NCBI GenBank assembly: GCA_037190225.1
Contig: JBBCJL010000001.1
Location: 1 to 64,000, forward strand
Reading direction: 5' to 3'
DNA from: MKSF01 sp037190225
GTDB lineage: Bacteria; Bacteroidota; Bacteroidia; Chitinophagales; Chitinophagaceae
DNA length: 64,000 bases
Below are positions 33,449-42,132 of this stretch, piece after piece. Under the pieces are notes generated by a model. That model was not told the origin of the DNA. It did no database searches and was given only the letters and a program-made list of their open reading frames with translations. Position numbers and translations under genes: made by a program. Numbering within the stretch: the first letter of the stretch is position 1; every line of letters begins with the position of its first letter.

Positions 33449-36400
33449 TTATTTTTTGATAATTAGTACTTTTATTTGATGATCGTCTACTTCAATTTCT
33501 GATGCACCACTAAGAGTTTCATGTGTTAATAAAATCTCATTAGCAAGAATCTCGGAGCGAATATAATCATAATATTTTAAGATTGCTACTTTTATCTCTT
33601 CATATTCTTCGATTTTTACATCTATTTTATCCGTTAAATTCAAATCTTTATCCTTTCTGATCTTCTGAATACGATTTACTACTTCTCTCGCTATGCCTTC
33701 GTGCTTCAGATCATCTGTAATAGTGATATCCAGGGCTACCGTGAGGCTGCCCTTGGAGGCCACGGACCAGCCCGGAATGTCCTGCGCCAGCACTTCTACG
33801 TCCTCTATGGAGATATCTGTATTTTCGTTATCTATTTCCAGGGTTATATAGCCGTTTTGCTCCAGTGCGGAAATCGCTTCCTGGTCCAGCGCGGTCAGGA
33901 GCTGGGCGGCCGCTTTCATTTTACCGCCTAATTTGGCTCCCAGGACCTTAAAATTGGGCTTTATCTTTTTGTTAATAAAGTTGTTCCTGGCATCGAGGAA
34001 CTCGATTTCCTTAATATTTACCTCGGAAAGGATGATATCCGCCACATGCATTACCTGGTCACGGATGGTATCGCTGATGACCGGTACCAGGATCTTCTGG
34101 AGGGGCTGGCGTACCTTGATATTCACTTTCTTCCTGAGGGACAGCACCAGGGAGGAGATATCCTGCGCCAGCTGCATCTGCTCTTCCAGGTCCCGGTTCA
34201 CCAGCGATGGGTCGCTTTCCGGGAAATCGGTATGATGGATGGACTGGTGCGGGTTCCTGCCGGTGATATTATTCAGGTTCTGGAACAGCCAGTCGGCGAA
34301 GAACGGCGCTACCGGCGCTATCATCAGCGCCAGGGTTTCCAGGCATTCATACAGGGTCTGGTAGGCGCAGATCTTGTCGTGGCCGTAGTCCCCTTTCCAG
34401 AAACGGCGGCGGGACAGCCTCACATACCAGTTCGACAAGTGCTCATCCACAAACGTTTCGATGGCCCTGCCCGCCTGGGTAGGTTCGTAGTCATCCATAA
34501 AGGCATTGACCCTGGCTACCAGCGTATTTAAAGAAGACAGGATCCAGCGGTCCATTTCCGGGCGTTCCGCTACCGGGATAGTGGCCTCCTTATACGCGAA
34601 ACCGTCCACATTGGCATATAATGCGAAGAACTGGTACGTATTATATAAGGTACCGAAGAATTTTCGTTGTACTTCCCTGATACCCTCAACATCAAATTTC
34701 AGACTGTCCCACGGCGATGCGTTGGTAATAAGGTACCACCTGGTGGCATCCGCACTGTATTGCTCTATGGTCTCGAACGGATCAACGGCATTGCCCAGGC
34801 GTTTGCTCATTTTATTGCCGTTCTTGTCCAGCACCAGGCCGTTGGCTATAACGGACTTGTAAGCCACCCCGGGATAGCGGGTATCATCGGCCTTTATGCC
34901 GTTTGCTTTTAAGACATCCTGGATGGAATCCTTTAATAAAGCGCCGAGAGCGTGCAGGGTGTAAAACCAGCCGCGGGTCTGATCCACGCCTTCCGCTATG
35001 AAATCAGCAGGGTAATTGTCCGCGAATTTCTGATGGTTCTCGAAAGGGAAATGCCATTGCGCGAAGGGCATAGCTCCGGAATCGAACCACACATCTATAA
35101 GGTCTGCTTCCCGGCGCATAGGCATTCCGCTGCCGGAAACCAGCACGATATCATCCACATAAGGGCGATGCAGGTCTTTTGTCGCTGCTTCAATGTCGGT
35201 ATCCGGGGGCATGATACCCGCTTCTATGGCTTTTTGCAGCTCTGCCTTTAATTCCGCAACGGAGCCGATACATTTCTTTTGCCCGTCCTCGCTGGTCCAT
35301 ATGGGCAGCGGGGTGCCCCAGAAGCGGCTGCGGGAGAGGTTCCAGTCCACCATATTCTCCAGCCAGTTCCCGAAGCGGCCTTCTCCTGTCGCCTGCGGCT
35401 TCCAGCGGATGGTCTTATTCAGCGCCACCATTTCCTCTTTTACCGCCGTGGTCCGGATGAACCAGGCGTCCAGCGGGTAATAGATGATGGGCTTGTCCGT
35501 TCTCCAGCAGTGAGGATAGCTGTGCTCGTATTTCTCTACTTTAAAAGCCTGTCCTCTTTGCTTTAAAGCTACGCTGATGTCAACATTCACATCGGCATAG
35601 TCTGCTTCATTCTTATAATCCTTAACATATCTGCCGCTGTATTCACCGGTGCCTTCCACGAATTTGCCTTCACGGTCCACCAGGCAGATGATACCCAGGT
35701 TGTTGGCCCTGCCTGCTTTATAGTCGTCTGCTCCGAATGCCGGCGCGGTATGTACGATACCCGTACCATCCTCCGTGGTAACAAAATCACCGGTGATGAC
35801 ACGGAAAGGGTCTCCGCCGCTTAATTCCGGCCTGTTGCTTTCAAAGGGCAACAGCTGCTCGTAGCGTATGCCTTCCAGCTCTTTGCCGGAAAACCGCGCC
35901 AGGATCGTCCAGGGTGCCGCCTGTCCCTTTTCTCCCGTGTAGTCTTCAAAAGAGGTATTTTCACCTTCCGCTTTCAGGTATCGGGATAGCAGATTTTCCG
36001 CAAGGATGATCACCTGCTGCTGTCGCGTATAGGGATTGACGGTCTTTACCACGCAATAGGTGATCTTAGGTCCGACGGTCAGGCCGAGATTGGAAGGTAA
36101 GGTCCAGGGAGTGGTGGTCCAGGCCATAAAGTAGGCGTCTTCACCGCCGGTAGCCTCGAACAGTCTTTTGCTGGCTTCGTTCCGTACGGCCTTGAATAAG
36201 ACGGTGGCCGAGGTGTCCTTGACATCCCTGTAGGTACCGGGCTGGTTCAGCTCGTGGGAGCTGAGACCTGTGCCGGCAGCCGGGGAATAGGGCTGGATGC
36301 TGACGCTTTTATACAGCAGGTCCTTGTCGAATAATTCCTTCAGGGCCCACCATAAGGATTCTATATAATTATTCTCGTAAGTAATATAAGGATTGTTGAG

Positions 36401-36835
36401 GTCCACCCAATAGCCCATTTTCTGGGTCAGCTCATCCCATTTGTCGGTGAACTGCATAACAGAGGTCCTGCATTTCAGGTTATAATCCGCTACGGAAATG
36501 ACCTTCCCGATATCTTCCTTTGTAATGCCCAGCTGCTTTTCCACACCCAGCTCCACGGGCAGTCCATGGGTATCCCAGCCCGCTTTGCGTAAAACCTGGA
36601 AGCCTTTCATGGTCTTGTACCGGCATACCATATCCTTCAGTGTCCGGGAGATGACGTGGTGAATGCCCGGCATACCGTTGGCGCTCGGCGGTCCTTCGAA
36701 GAAAACGAATTGCGGCCGCCCGTCCCTGTTGGTGATGCTTTTCCTGAAAGCATCAGATGCTGCCCATTGTGCCAGGTACTCCTGCTCGATAGCAGGCATA
36801 TTCAGGTTTTTATATTCTTTGTATGTAGATGACAT
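33449..36835 (-). CDS. ileS: Isoleucyl-tRNA synthetase
   Basis: Charges tRNA-Ile and edits misactivated valine. The 1128 residue product has the class Ia catalytic core with a HIGH-like GIHH (57-60, in NGMPGIHHVISRTLKD), DTHGLPVELGVEK, the CP1 editing domain with TTTPWTLPSN, and KMSKR near residue 675 (NKMSKRLGN). The DTHGLPVELGVEK phrase and absence of a C-terminal zinc-binding CxxC point to the eukaryote-like type 2 IleRS, which is often insensitive to mupirocin. It starts an operon with the DksA-like gene. Confidence 0.97.
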   Translation of the reverse strand: MSSTYKEYKNLNMPAIEQEYLAQWAASDAFRKSITNRDGRPQFVFFEGPPSANGMPGIHHVISRTLKDMVCRYKTMKGFQVLRKAGWDTHGLPVELGVEKQLGITKEDIGKVISVADYNLKCRTSVMQFTDKWDELTQKMGYWVDLNNPYITYENNYIESLWWALKELFDKDLLYKSVSIQPYSPAAGTGLSSHELNQPGTYRDVKDTSATVLFKAVRNEASKRLFEATGGEDAYFMAWTTTPWTLPSNLGLTVGPKITYCVVKTVNPYTRQQQVIILAENLLSRYLKAEGENTSFEDYTGEKGQAAPWTILARFSGKELEGIRYEQLLPFESNRPELSGGDPFRVITGDFVTTEDGTGIVHTAPAFGADDYKAGRANNLGIICLVDREGKFVEGTGEYSGRYVKDYKNEADYADVNVDISVALKQRGQAFKVEKYEHSYPHCWRTDKPIIYYPLDAWFIRTTAVKEEMVALNKTIRWKPQATGEGRFGNWLENMVDWNLSRSRFWGTPLPIWTSEDGQKKCIGSVAELKAELQKAIEAGIMPPDTDIEAATKDLHRPYVDDIVLVSGSGMPMRREADLIDVWFDSGAMPFAQWHFPFENHQKFADNYPADFIAEGVDQTRGWFYTLHALGALLKDSIQDVLKANGIKADDTRYPGVAYKSVIANGLVLDKNGNKMSKRLGNAVDPFETIEQYSADATRWYLITNASPWDSLKFDVEGIREVQRKFFGTLYNTYQFFALYANVDGFAYKEATIPVAERPEMDRWILSSLNTLVARVNAFMDDYEPTQAGRAIETFVDEHLSNWYVRLSRRRFWKGDYGHDKICAYQTLYECLETLALMIAPVAPFFADWLFQNLNNITGRNPHQSIHHTDFPESDPSLVNRDLEEQMQLAQDISSLVLSLRKKVNIKVRQPLQKILVPVISDTIRDQVMHVADIILSEVNIKEIEFLDARNNFINKKIKPNFKVLGAKLGGKMKAAAQLLTALDQEAISALEQNGYITLEIDNENTDISIEDVEVLAQDIPGWSVASKGSLTVALDITITDDLKHEGIAREVVNRIQKIRKDKDLNLTDKIDVKIEEYEEIKVAILKYYDYIRSEILANEILLTHETLSGASEIEVDDHQIKVLIIKK

Positions 36836-36875
36836 AAGTAGTACGTGTTCGTGTTGTCTTAATTCTGAAGTGGTG

Positions 36876-36883
36876 CAAAATTA
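36876..36883 (-). promoter_or_regulatory. Bacteroidota -7 box for ileS
   Basis: TAATTTTG on the minus strand, 41 bases before the ileS ATG; implied leader about 34 bases. No clear -33 TTG. Confidence 0.55.
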
Positions 36884-36943
36884 AATAAATTATGCCTATT
36901 ATGACCAGGACACCGAAGTATTAATATGACACGGCTTTAAACA

Positions 36944-36971
36944 GAAAAGCCTTCCTGAATGATCAGAAAAG
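36944..36971 (-). terminator. Possible terminator after the HU/IHF gene
   Basis: On the minus strand CTTTTCTGA and TCAGGAAGG (36963-36971 and 36950-36958) pair over 9 bp, using three G-U pairs, and are followed by CTTTTCTGTTT. Weak but in the right place, 37 bases after the stop codon. Confidence 0.35.
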
Positions 36972-37007
36972 CTTTTCGTGTAAAAATATAAGGGAATACC
37001 TTATTGA

Positions 37008-37322
37008 TTAATCATCTTCTCCGTCATCACCCGTAGCCTGGGTAGCATTGGTCTTTACCAGCGACATAAATTCCTTGGCCGGCTTGAAGGCCGGGATAAA
37101 GTGTTCAGGTATTTCTACGGCAATGTTCTTTTTTATGATACGTCCAATCTTTGCGGCACGTTTTTTTACTATAAAGCTCCCAAATCCTCTTACATATACA
37201 GCTTCACCATTTGCCAGCGATTCTTTTACCTCTTTGAAAAAAGACTCTAATGTAACCAGTACGTCTACTTTTGGTATGCCGGTGGAATCAGAAATTTTAG
37301 AAACCAGATCTGCTTTTCTCAT
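37008..37322 (-). CDS. HU/IHF family DNA-binding protein
   Basis: A 104 residue nucleoid protein. It follows the HU/IHF fold: dimerisation helices (RKADLVSKISDSTGIPKVDV...TLESFFKEVKESLANGEAV), VYVRGFGSFIVKKRAAKIGR with the conserved GFGSF, and the beta-arm region ending with IPAFKPAKEF, where the arm Pro is replaced by an IPEH segment. An acidic tail (DDGEDD) ends it. It bends DNA and helps pack the nucleoid. It is transcribed from its own promoter and is divergent from the sigma factor gene. Confidence 0.94.
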   Translation of the reverse strand: MRKADLVSKISDSTGIPKVDVLVTLESFFKEVKESLANGEAVYVRGFGSFIVKKRAAKIGRIIKKNIAVEIPEHFIPAFKPAKEFMSLVKTNATQATGDDGEDD

Positions 37323-37379
37323 AGTTAATATATTTAAGGTGATGATTATTATTGTAAAATATTATTAATTAACAGATTA

Positions 37380-37387
37380 CAAAATTA
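37380..37387 (-). promoter_or_regulatory. Bacteroidota -7 box for the HU/IHF gene
   Basis: TAATTTTG on the minus strand, 58 bases before the ATG at 37322, implying a leader of about 50 bases. Confidence 0.5.
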
Positions 37388-37671
37388 AAACAATTTATTA
37401 TTATAAAATTTAATACTTTGTTAATGACATGTGGATATGTATGATCTTGCAGGTTAATATAACGAAAGTACGATAACAGTATGTTAGTTTACAATATTTT
37501 ATATAATATTTATAACGTTAACGAATTGAAATAATAATATATATTGCCATGCCCGCATTATTACAGGTCTGCAGGCCGGTATGAACCGTGGAACAGCGGC
37601 CCGGCGCCGGCTTATTTTACGATATCGGGCTAATAGTCCGCGGTATAGCCGGAAAATTGCCTGAATATTTT

Positions 37672-37679
37672 TATTTTTG
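37672..37679 (+). promoter_or_regulatory. Bacteroidota -7 box for the ECF sigma operon
   Basis: TATTTTTG, a full TAnnTTTG match 19 bases before the ATG at 37698. The nearest TTG (37657-37659) is only 12 bases away, shorter than usual. Confidence 0.55.
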
Positions 37680-37697
37680 TTCATTATACAATATTAT

Positions 37698-38279
37698 ATG
37701 AGTCAATCATCGAAAACTTATTGGGAAGACAAGGACCTCATAGATGCGTTCCGGCAGCCGCAATCCAGGGAGCGGGCGTTTACCGAGATCGTTAAGAAGT
37801 ACCAGGAGCGGATCTACTGGCATATCCGGAGGCTGGTGGTCAGTCATGAGGATACGCACGATGTGATGCAGAATGTTTTTATAAAAATGTGGACTTATCT
37901 GGATAACTTCAGGGAAGAATCCAACCTATATACCTGGATATACCGTATTGCTACCAACGAGACCATCACTTTTATCGAAAAGGAGAAGAAACGCAAGTCA
38001 GTGTCCCTGTCGGACGGAGATACGGGGCTGGAGAATAAGCTATATGCCGAGAAGGGCTTCGATGCCAACAAGCTGGAATGGAAACTGCAGCAGGCCATAC
38101 AGCGGCTGCCTGAAAAGCAGCGTATCGTATTTACGCTGAGATATTATGACGAGATGCCTTACGATGAGATGGCCGAAGTGCTGGAAACTTCGGCAGGAGC
38201 CCTCAAAGCGTCTTATCATCACGCGGTCAAGAAAGTGGAGGAATTTTTAAAAACGGATTTAAACTTCGGAGATAAATAG
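37698..38279 (+). CDS. ECF-type RNA polymerase sigma factor
   Basis: Alternative sigma-70 family factor of 193 residues. Start chosen at ATG 37698 (MSQSSKTYWEDKDLI); the in-frame TTG at 37677 lies within the promoter box. Region 2 is seen as AFTEIVKKYQERIYWHIRRLV...HEDTHDVMQNVFIKMW...NLYTWIYRIATNE, region 4 as LQQAIQRLPEKQRIVFTLRYYDEMPYDEMAEVLETSAGALKASYHHA. It heads a three-gene unit with a membrane protein 13 bases downstream (putative anti-sigma) and a small exported protein, the common Bacteroidota arrangement of a sigma factor under membrane control. Confidence 0.94.
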   Translation: MSQSSKTYWEDKDLIDAFRQPQSRERAFTEIVKKYQERIYWHIRRLVVSHEDTHDVMQNVFIKMWTYLDNFREESNLYTWIYRIATNETITFIEKEKKRKSVSLSDGDTGLENKLYAEKGFDANKLEWKLQQAIQRLPEKQRIVFTLRYYDEMPYDEMAEVLETSAGALKASYHHAVKKVEEFLKTDLNFGDK

Positions 38280-38292
38280 CAGTCTTAAGGGT

Positions 38293-39219
38293 ATGAAAAC
38301 AGAAAAGGATATATTGAATGAGCTGGAAAGCCTGGGTGCCGGGATGCTGCTGCAGCGGGTAGAGATACCCTTTACAGTTGCGGCCGGTTACTTTGAAGGC
38401 ATGCCTGCGCATTTGATAAATGCCGTTTCCGCTGCTGTTGATCTTCCCGCCGGGGAGCCGCTGAAGGAGGAAGCTCAGTTCAGCGTGCCGGAGGGTTATT
38501 TTGAAGGGTTTGTGCATACAGTGCTCGCGGCCGTTAAGGCGGAGGAAGCAGCCGATGTCGTGCCTGCCTTCCCTCGTTTGGCTATGCCTTATATGATAGC
38601 CGATAAGGATTATTTCAATACCTTCGGTAAGCAGGTGTTGAACGTGATCAGCCAGGAGGAGCCTGAGCTTTCCCTTGCTGACAGGCACATGCCTTATGTG
38701 GCAGACAGCGCGTATTTCACAACATTCCCCGCATATATTACTGAAAGGGCGGCAGAGCAGGCTGCAGCTCCTGTATTGCTTGGCGCAGGAAGGGCCATGC
38801 CTTATGCGCTGCCCGAACGGTATTTTGAGCAGTCCGTACCTGTGATACCGGAAACGGACAGTACACCGGCAAAGGTTGTAAGCTTTGTGCCTCTTAAGAA
38901 GAAAAAAGCCTGGACCCAATGGGGGATTGCAGCGAGTGTGGCGCTTATGGTCACAGTCGGCCTGACATTATCAGGGAACAGGGATGCTGCCGGAGACGAC
39001 TTTCAGCACAGTTCCATAGATGTACTCGCTGCCAATATTTCCAAAGAGTCCATTGACGAATATATCAACGTTCACCTGGATGATTTCGTTTCCACCAAGA
39101 TGACGGCTTCGACGGAGCCGGAGAAAGCGGGGAAGAGAGATAAGGACAGGCAAATTCAAACCATTATTGAAAATATAACTACAGAAGATATAGATACATA
39201 TCTTGATATCATAGAATAA
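38293..39219 (+). CDS. Membrane protein with five YF-motif repeats, probable anti-sigma factor
   Basis: A 308 residue protein. The cytoplasmic N-terminal part contains five repeats of 34-38 residues, each centred on a Tyr-Phe pair (Tyr33, Tyr69, Tyr107, Tyr141, Tyr177) in contexts like VPEGYFEG and MPYxxxxxYF. One membrane segment follows (about 213-230, WGIAASVALMVTVGLTL) and then a periplasmic part with acidic repeats (SKESIDEYINVHLDD, TTEDIDTYLDIIE). Position directly behind the ECF sigma gene and one-span topology suggest an anti-sigma factor (inference); it lacks the classical zinc-binding HxxxCxxC motif. Proteins with a single PEGYFE motif are found beside sigma genes in this phylum. 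Confidence 0.7.
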   Translation: MKTEKDILNELESLGAGMLLQRVEIPFTVAAGYFEGMPAHLINAVSAAVDLPAGEPLKEEAQFSVPEGYFEGFVHTVLAAVKAEEAADVVPAFPRLAMPYMIADKDYFNTFGKQVLNVISQEEPELSLADRHMPYVADSAYFTTFPAYITERAAEQAAAPVLLGAGRAMPYALPERYFEQSVPVIPETDSTPAKVVSFVPLKKKKAWTQWGIAASVALMVTVGLTLSGNRDAAGDDFQHSSIDVLAANISKESIDEYINVHLDDFVSTKMTASTEPEKAGKRDKDRQIQTIIENITTEDIDTYLDIIE

Positions 39220-39230
39220 TATTGCGAATC

Positions 39231-39641
39231 ATGAAAAAAATAGTAAACTCCGTATTCCTTTTTTTAATGCTTGTTGTTACGGGTGTTAAAATCTCCTCGG
39301 CGCAGGGGTTTGATAATATCAGGCAGCTTAAGCTGGAGATCGTATTACGGGAAATGAATCTGAACAAGGACACCGAGAAAAAATTCCTGCCCCTGTATAC
39401 CAGGTACAGTGATGAGACGCTGGCGATCAAGAAGAAGCTTAAGACGCTGGAAGAAAGCACTGATAACAGCAATCCGCAGCGAAAGATCCAGGAAAGAGAG
39501 CAGTACAAGCAGCAGATACTGGATATTGAAAAAAGATATAAGGACCAGTTCCTGAGGATCATATCTCCCTCTGAGCTGGATAAGATGTACAAAGGAGAAG
39601 AGAAGTTCAAGCAAAAGCTGCTGGAGCTGAGAGCCCGGTAA
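39231..39641 (+). CDS. Small exported helical protein of the sigma operon
   Basis: From the ATG at 39231 (an in-frame TTG 9 bases earlier is less likely) the product has 136 residues: a signal peptide (about 1-24, MKKIVNSVFLFLMLVV...SSAQ) and an all-helical, highly charged mature part with coiled-coil character (EKKFLPLYTRYSDETLAIKK...KRYKDQFLRIISPSELDKMYKGEEKFKQ). The pattern of a helical hairpin ending ...LSPSELDKMYK resembles the Spy/CpxP-type periplasmic chaperone/sensor family, but I cannot be sure. It lies 11 bases after the repeat protein, so it is probably part of the sigma operon and may modulate it. Confidence 0.65.
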   Translation: MKKIVNSVFLFLMLVVTGVKISSAQGFDNIRQLKLEIVLREMNLNKDTEKKFLPLYTRYSDETLAIKKKLKTLEESTDNSNPQRKIQEREQYKQQILDIEKRYKDQFLRIISPSELDKMYKGEEKFKQKLLELRAR

Positions 39642-39660
39642 TACAATACAGGGTGAAAAT

Positions 39661-39695
39661 AAATAAAGGCCGTAATTATATTACGGCCTTTATTT
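39661..39695. terminator. Bidirectional terminator of sigma operon and DUF6580 gene
   Basis: Perfect 16 bp stem AAATAAAGGCCGTAAT / ATTACGGCCTTTATTT (39661-39676, 39680-39695) with a TAT loop, A-rich before and T-rich after, between convergent genes. Confidence 0.93.
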
Positions 39696-39718
39696 TATTC
39701 AGAGCGGTCTGGTGCCGT

Positions 39719-40300
39719 TCAGGCAGCCTTGGCCGTACGTGAATTTTTGGACAGCGCATATTGATAGGTCCCGAAAATGACCTGGGCAACTGCGATATTA
39801 ACGAGAATGATATTGAAAAATAACAGGTTGCTGTAAGTGTCGTTCTGGCGGAAGGGTAATGCCATAAGGTAAGTAGTCATGAATCCGTTGAAGGAATAGC
39901 CGTAATAGCCGCCCAGGTACACACCTAAGTTGGATACGATCCAGAATACCAGGCTGCCGGATAGGGTATAGCCCAGTACAGGCAGGGGCTTGCCGGATCT
40001 CATGCCGCTGCCCAAAACGGCAAAGGCCGCCATACCGAGATATACGAAGACCTGGGAGATGCCGTAAAAGCCAAAGCCGGGCTGGGTAACTTCCAGATAC
40101 AGATCGGATATGAACATGGTCAGTACAGGCACCAGGATGGAGAGGTACCGGTTGCGGAGCGCGTATCCCCCGAACAGTGCCAGCGCACCTACCGGGACGA
40201 TGTGGAAATCCCCTATTTCAAAATTCAGTGTTCTGCAAAGTATTCCTGCGAGTATAAGTACGCCAAGGGTGAACTTTTGCTGGTTGTTGATCTGATTCAT
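39719..40300 (-). CDS. DUF6580 family integral membrane protein
   Basis: A 193 residue protein with five or six hydrophobic segments. The N-terminal phrase RTLNFEIGDFHIVPVGALALFGGYAL, with its conserved VPVGALALFGG, is the hallmark of the DUF6580 'putative transport protein' family, which resembles ECF-transporter S components in size and topology. No EcfA or EcfT gene is near. Transport role and substrate are unknown. A minus-strand -7 box lies 29 bases before the ATG. Confidence 0.8.
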   Translation of the reverse strand: MNQINNQQKFTLGVLILAGILCRTLNFEIGDFHIVPVGALALFGGYALRNRYLSILVPVLTMFISDLYLEVTQPGFGFYGISQVFVYLGMAAFAVLGSGMRSGKPLPVLGYTLSGSLVFWIVSNLGVYLGGYYGYSFNGFMTTYLMALPFRQNDTYSNLLFFNIILVNIAVAQVIFGTYQYALSKNSRTAKAA

Positions 40301-40328
40301 ATGTTTCTTAATATTATTCTTGATACTA

Positions 40329-40336
40329 CAAAGGTA
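40329..40336 (-). promoter_or_regulatory. Bacteroidota -7 box for the DUF6580 gene
   Basis: TACCTTTG on the minus strand, full consensus match; implied leader about 22 bases. Confidence 0.65.
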
Positions 40337-40378
40337 AAAAATTAAACCAGCATGAAGGAAATATCATTTATAAAAATT

Positions 40379-40407
40379 ATCAATAATTCCATAAAAAAGT
40401 ATTGATA
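40379..40407. promoter_or_regulatory. Inverted repeat upstream of pckA
   Basis: TATCAATA (40379-40386) and TATTGATA (40400-40407) form an 8 bp inverted repeat with a 13 base spacer, 46 bases upstream of the pckA -7 box. The place suits an activator or repressor operator between pckA and the divergent DUF6580 gene. Confidence 0.35.
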
Positions 40408-40452
40408 ATATAAATTGTAGATTATAAACGGGTAAGCTGTTTAATTTTTGAT

Positions 40453-40460
40453 TAATTTTG
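40453..40460 (+). promoter_or_regulatory. Bacteroidota -7 box for pckA
   Basis: TAATTTTG, full consensus match, 28 bases before the pckA ATG. Confidence 0.65.
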
Positions 40461-40487
40461 CGTCACAGTTTTTAAATCATACAACAC

Positions 40488-42107
40488 ATGCAAGAATTTG
40501 GCATTAAGAATTCATCCGCAGACCTGACTTCGTTAGGAATTCAAGCAGCTATTGCACACTGGAACCTGAATGCTCAGGCGCTTACCCAGCAGACACTGGA
40601 TTTAGGACAGGGTGTATTAAATGACACAGGAGCGTTATGCGTAAATACCGGTAAATTCACCGGCCGTTCCCCCAAAGATAAATTCACGGTAAAGGATGCG
40701 CTCACTGAAAATACTGTTGACTGGGGTGATGTGAACATCCCGTTTGCTCCGGAAGCGTTTGATGCCCTTTATGATAAGGTTACTGCGTTTCTGGCTGGTA
40801 AGGAAGTGTGGGTAAGAGATGCCTATGCCGGGGCCGACCCGCAATACAGAATAAATGTACGTGTTGTGAATACTACACCATGGGCCAATCTTTTCTGTAA
40901 TAACCTGTTCATCCGTCCTACGGAACAGGAAATTGTTAATTTTGCACATGACTGGCTGATCATCCAGGTACCTGAGTTCCTGGCAGATCCCGCAACGGAT
41001 GGCACGCGCCAGGGGAATTTCACGATCGTTAACTTTACACGCAAGGTGATCCTGATCGGCGGCTCTGCCTATACGGGCGAGATGAAAAAAGGCATTTTCG
41101 GTGTCCTGAACTTTATCCTGCCGCATAACCACAGCGTATTGTCCATGCACTGCTCCGCGAACGAAGGTAAGGACGGTGATGTGGCATTGTTCTTCGGCCT
41201 GAGCGGCACCGGTAAGACCACCTTGTCCGCAGATGCCAACAGGGCGCTTATCGGCGATGATGAGCACGGATGGGCCGATGGTTCTGTCTTTAACTTTGAA
41301 GGCGGCTGCTATGCCAAGTGCATTGACCTGAGCGCGGAAAAAGAGCCGGAGATCTTCGGTGCTGTAAAGCCCGGCGCCCTGCTGGAGAATATCACCTTCT
41401 TTGAAGGTACCAACACCGTTAATTATGCGGATGGCAGCATTACGGAAAATACGCGTGTCGCCTATCCTATTGATTATATACCTAATGCAAAGGAACCTTC
41501 CTACGGAGGCAATCCTAAGAATATATTTTTCCTGACCTGTGACGCTTTCGGTATTTTACCGCCTATTTCCAAATTGACAAGGGAGCAGGCCATGTACCAC
41601 TTTATTTCCGGTTATACTGCCAAGGTAGCCGGTACGGAAGTAGGTGTCACGGAGCCGCAAACCACCTTCTCTGCATGCTTCGGCCGGGTATTCCTGCCGC
41701 TGCATCCTACCAAATATGCGGAGCTGCTGGGTAAAAAGCTGGAGCAGCACTCTGATGTGAACGTATGGCTGGTGAATACCGGCTGGAGCGGCGGCAGCTA
41801 CGGAGTGGGTCAGCGTATGAGCCTGAAGTACACCCGCGCTATGATCAACGCAGCCATCAACGGGGAGCTGGATAATGTAGCGTATGTGCCGCATGAGGTA
41901 TTCGGGGTATTAAAGCCGCAATCCTGCCCGAACGTGCCTAATGAGATACTGGATCCCCGTGAAACCTGGGCAGATAAGGAAGCCTATGATAAAAAGGCCA
42001 TAGAGCTGGCACAGCTGTTTGTACAGAATTTTGAAAAATATGCCGACCAGGCAAGCGAAGCCATTCTTTCAGCAGCACCCAGAACGGAATTGCTGGTAAA
42101 AGAATAA
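40488..42107 (+). CDS. pckA: Phosphoenolpyruvate carboxykinase (ATP)
   Basis: Converts oxaloacetate plus ATP to phosphoenolpyruvate and CO2; the main gluconeogenic entry, and in some anaerobes run in reverse. The 539 residue length is normal. Recognisable parts: CVNTGKFTGRSPKDKF near the N-terminus, the substrate-binding RINVRVVN...WANLFCNNLFIRP, the kinase P-loop FFGLSGTGKTTLS, the metal-binding GDDEHGW, and NTGWSGGSYGVGQRMSLKYTRAMI. The gene is single, with its own promoter and terminator; an inverted repeat upstream may be a control site for carbon-source regulation. Confidence 0.97.
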   Translation: MQEFGIKNSSADLTSLGIQAAIAHWNLNAQALTQQTLDLGQGVLNDTGALCVNTGKFTGRSPKDKFTVKDALTENTVDWGDVNIPFAPEAFDALYDKVTAFLAGKEVWVRDAYAGADPQYRINVRVVNTTPWANLFCNNLFIRPTEQEIVNFAHDWLIIQVPEFLADPATDGTRQGNFTIVNFTRKVILIGGSAYTGEMKKGIFGVLNFILPHNHSVLSMHCSANEGKDGDVALFFGLSGTGKTTLSADANRALIGDDEHGWADGSVFNFEGGCYAKCIDLSAEKEPEIFGAVKPGALLENITFFEGTNTVNYADGSITENTRVAYPIDYIPNAKEPSYGGNPKNIFFLTCDAFGILPPISKLTREQAMYHFISGYTAKVAGTEVGVTEPQTTFSACFGRVFLPLHPTKYAELLGKKLEQHSDVNVWLVNTGWSGGSYGVGQRMSLKYTRAMINAAINGELDNVAYVPHEVFGVLKPQSCPNVPNEILDPRETWADKEAYDKKAIELAQLFVQNFEKYADQASEAILSAAPRTELLVKE

Positions 42108-42132
42108 AGCAGGAGCAATCATGCAAATACAT

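Larger units (their letters stand above)
37323..37697. other. 375 bp AT-rich divergent region between HU and sigma genes
   Basis: No gene is supported. The HU side is extremely AT-rich and holds the minus-strand -7 box at 37380-37387; the sigma side becomes GC-rich (about 37550-37650) and ends with the + strand -7 box at 37672-37679. A 61 codon minus-strand reading frame here (37499-37684) is not convincing. Confidence 0.5.

Noticed and set aside
37499..37684. 61 codon minus-strand ORF between HU and sigma genes
   Set aside because: Overlaps the sigma promoter, composition arises from AT-rich and GC-rich intergenic sequence, no recognisable family.
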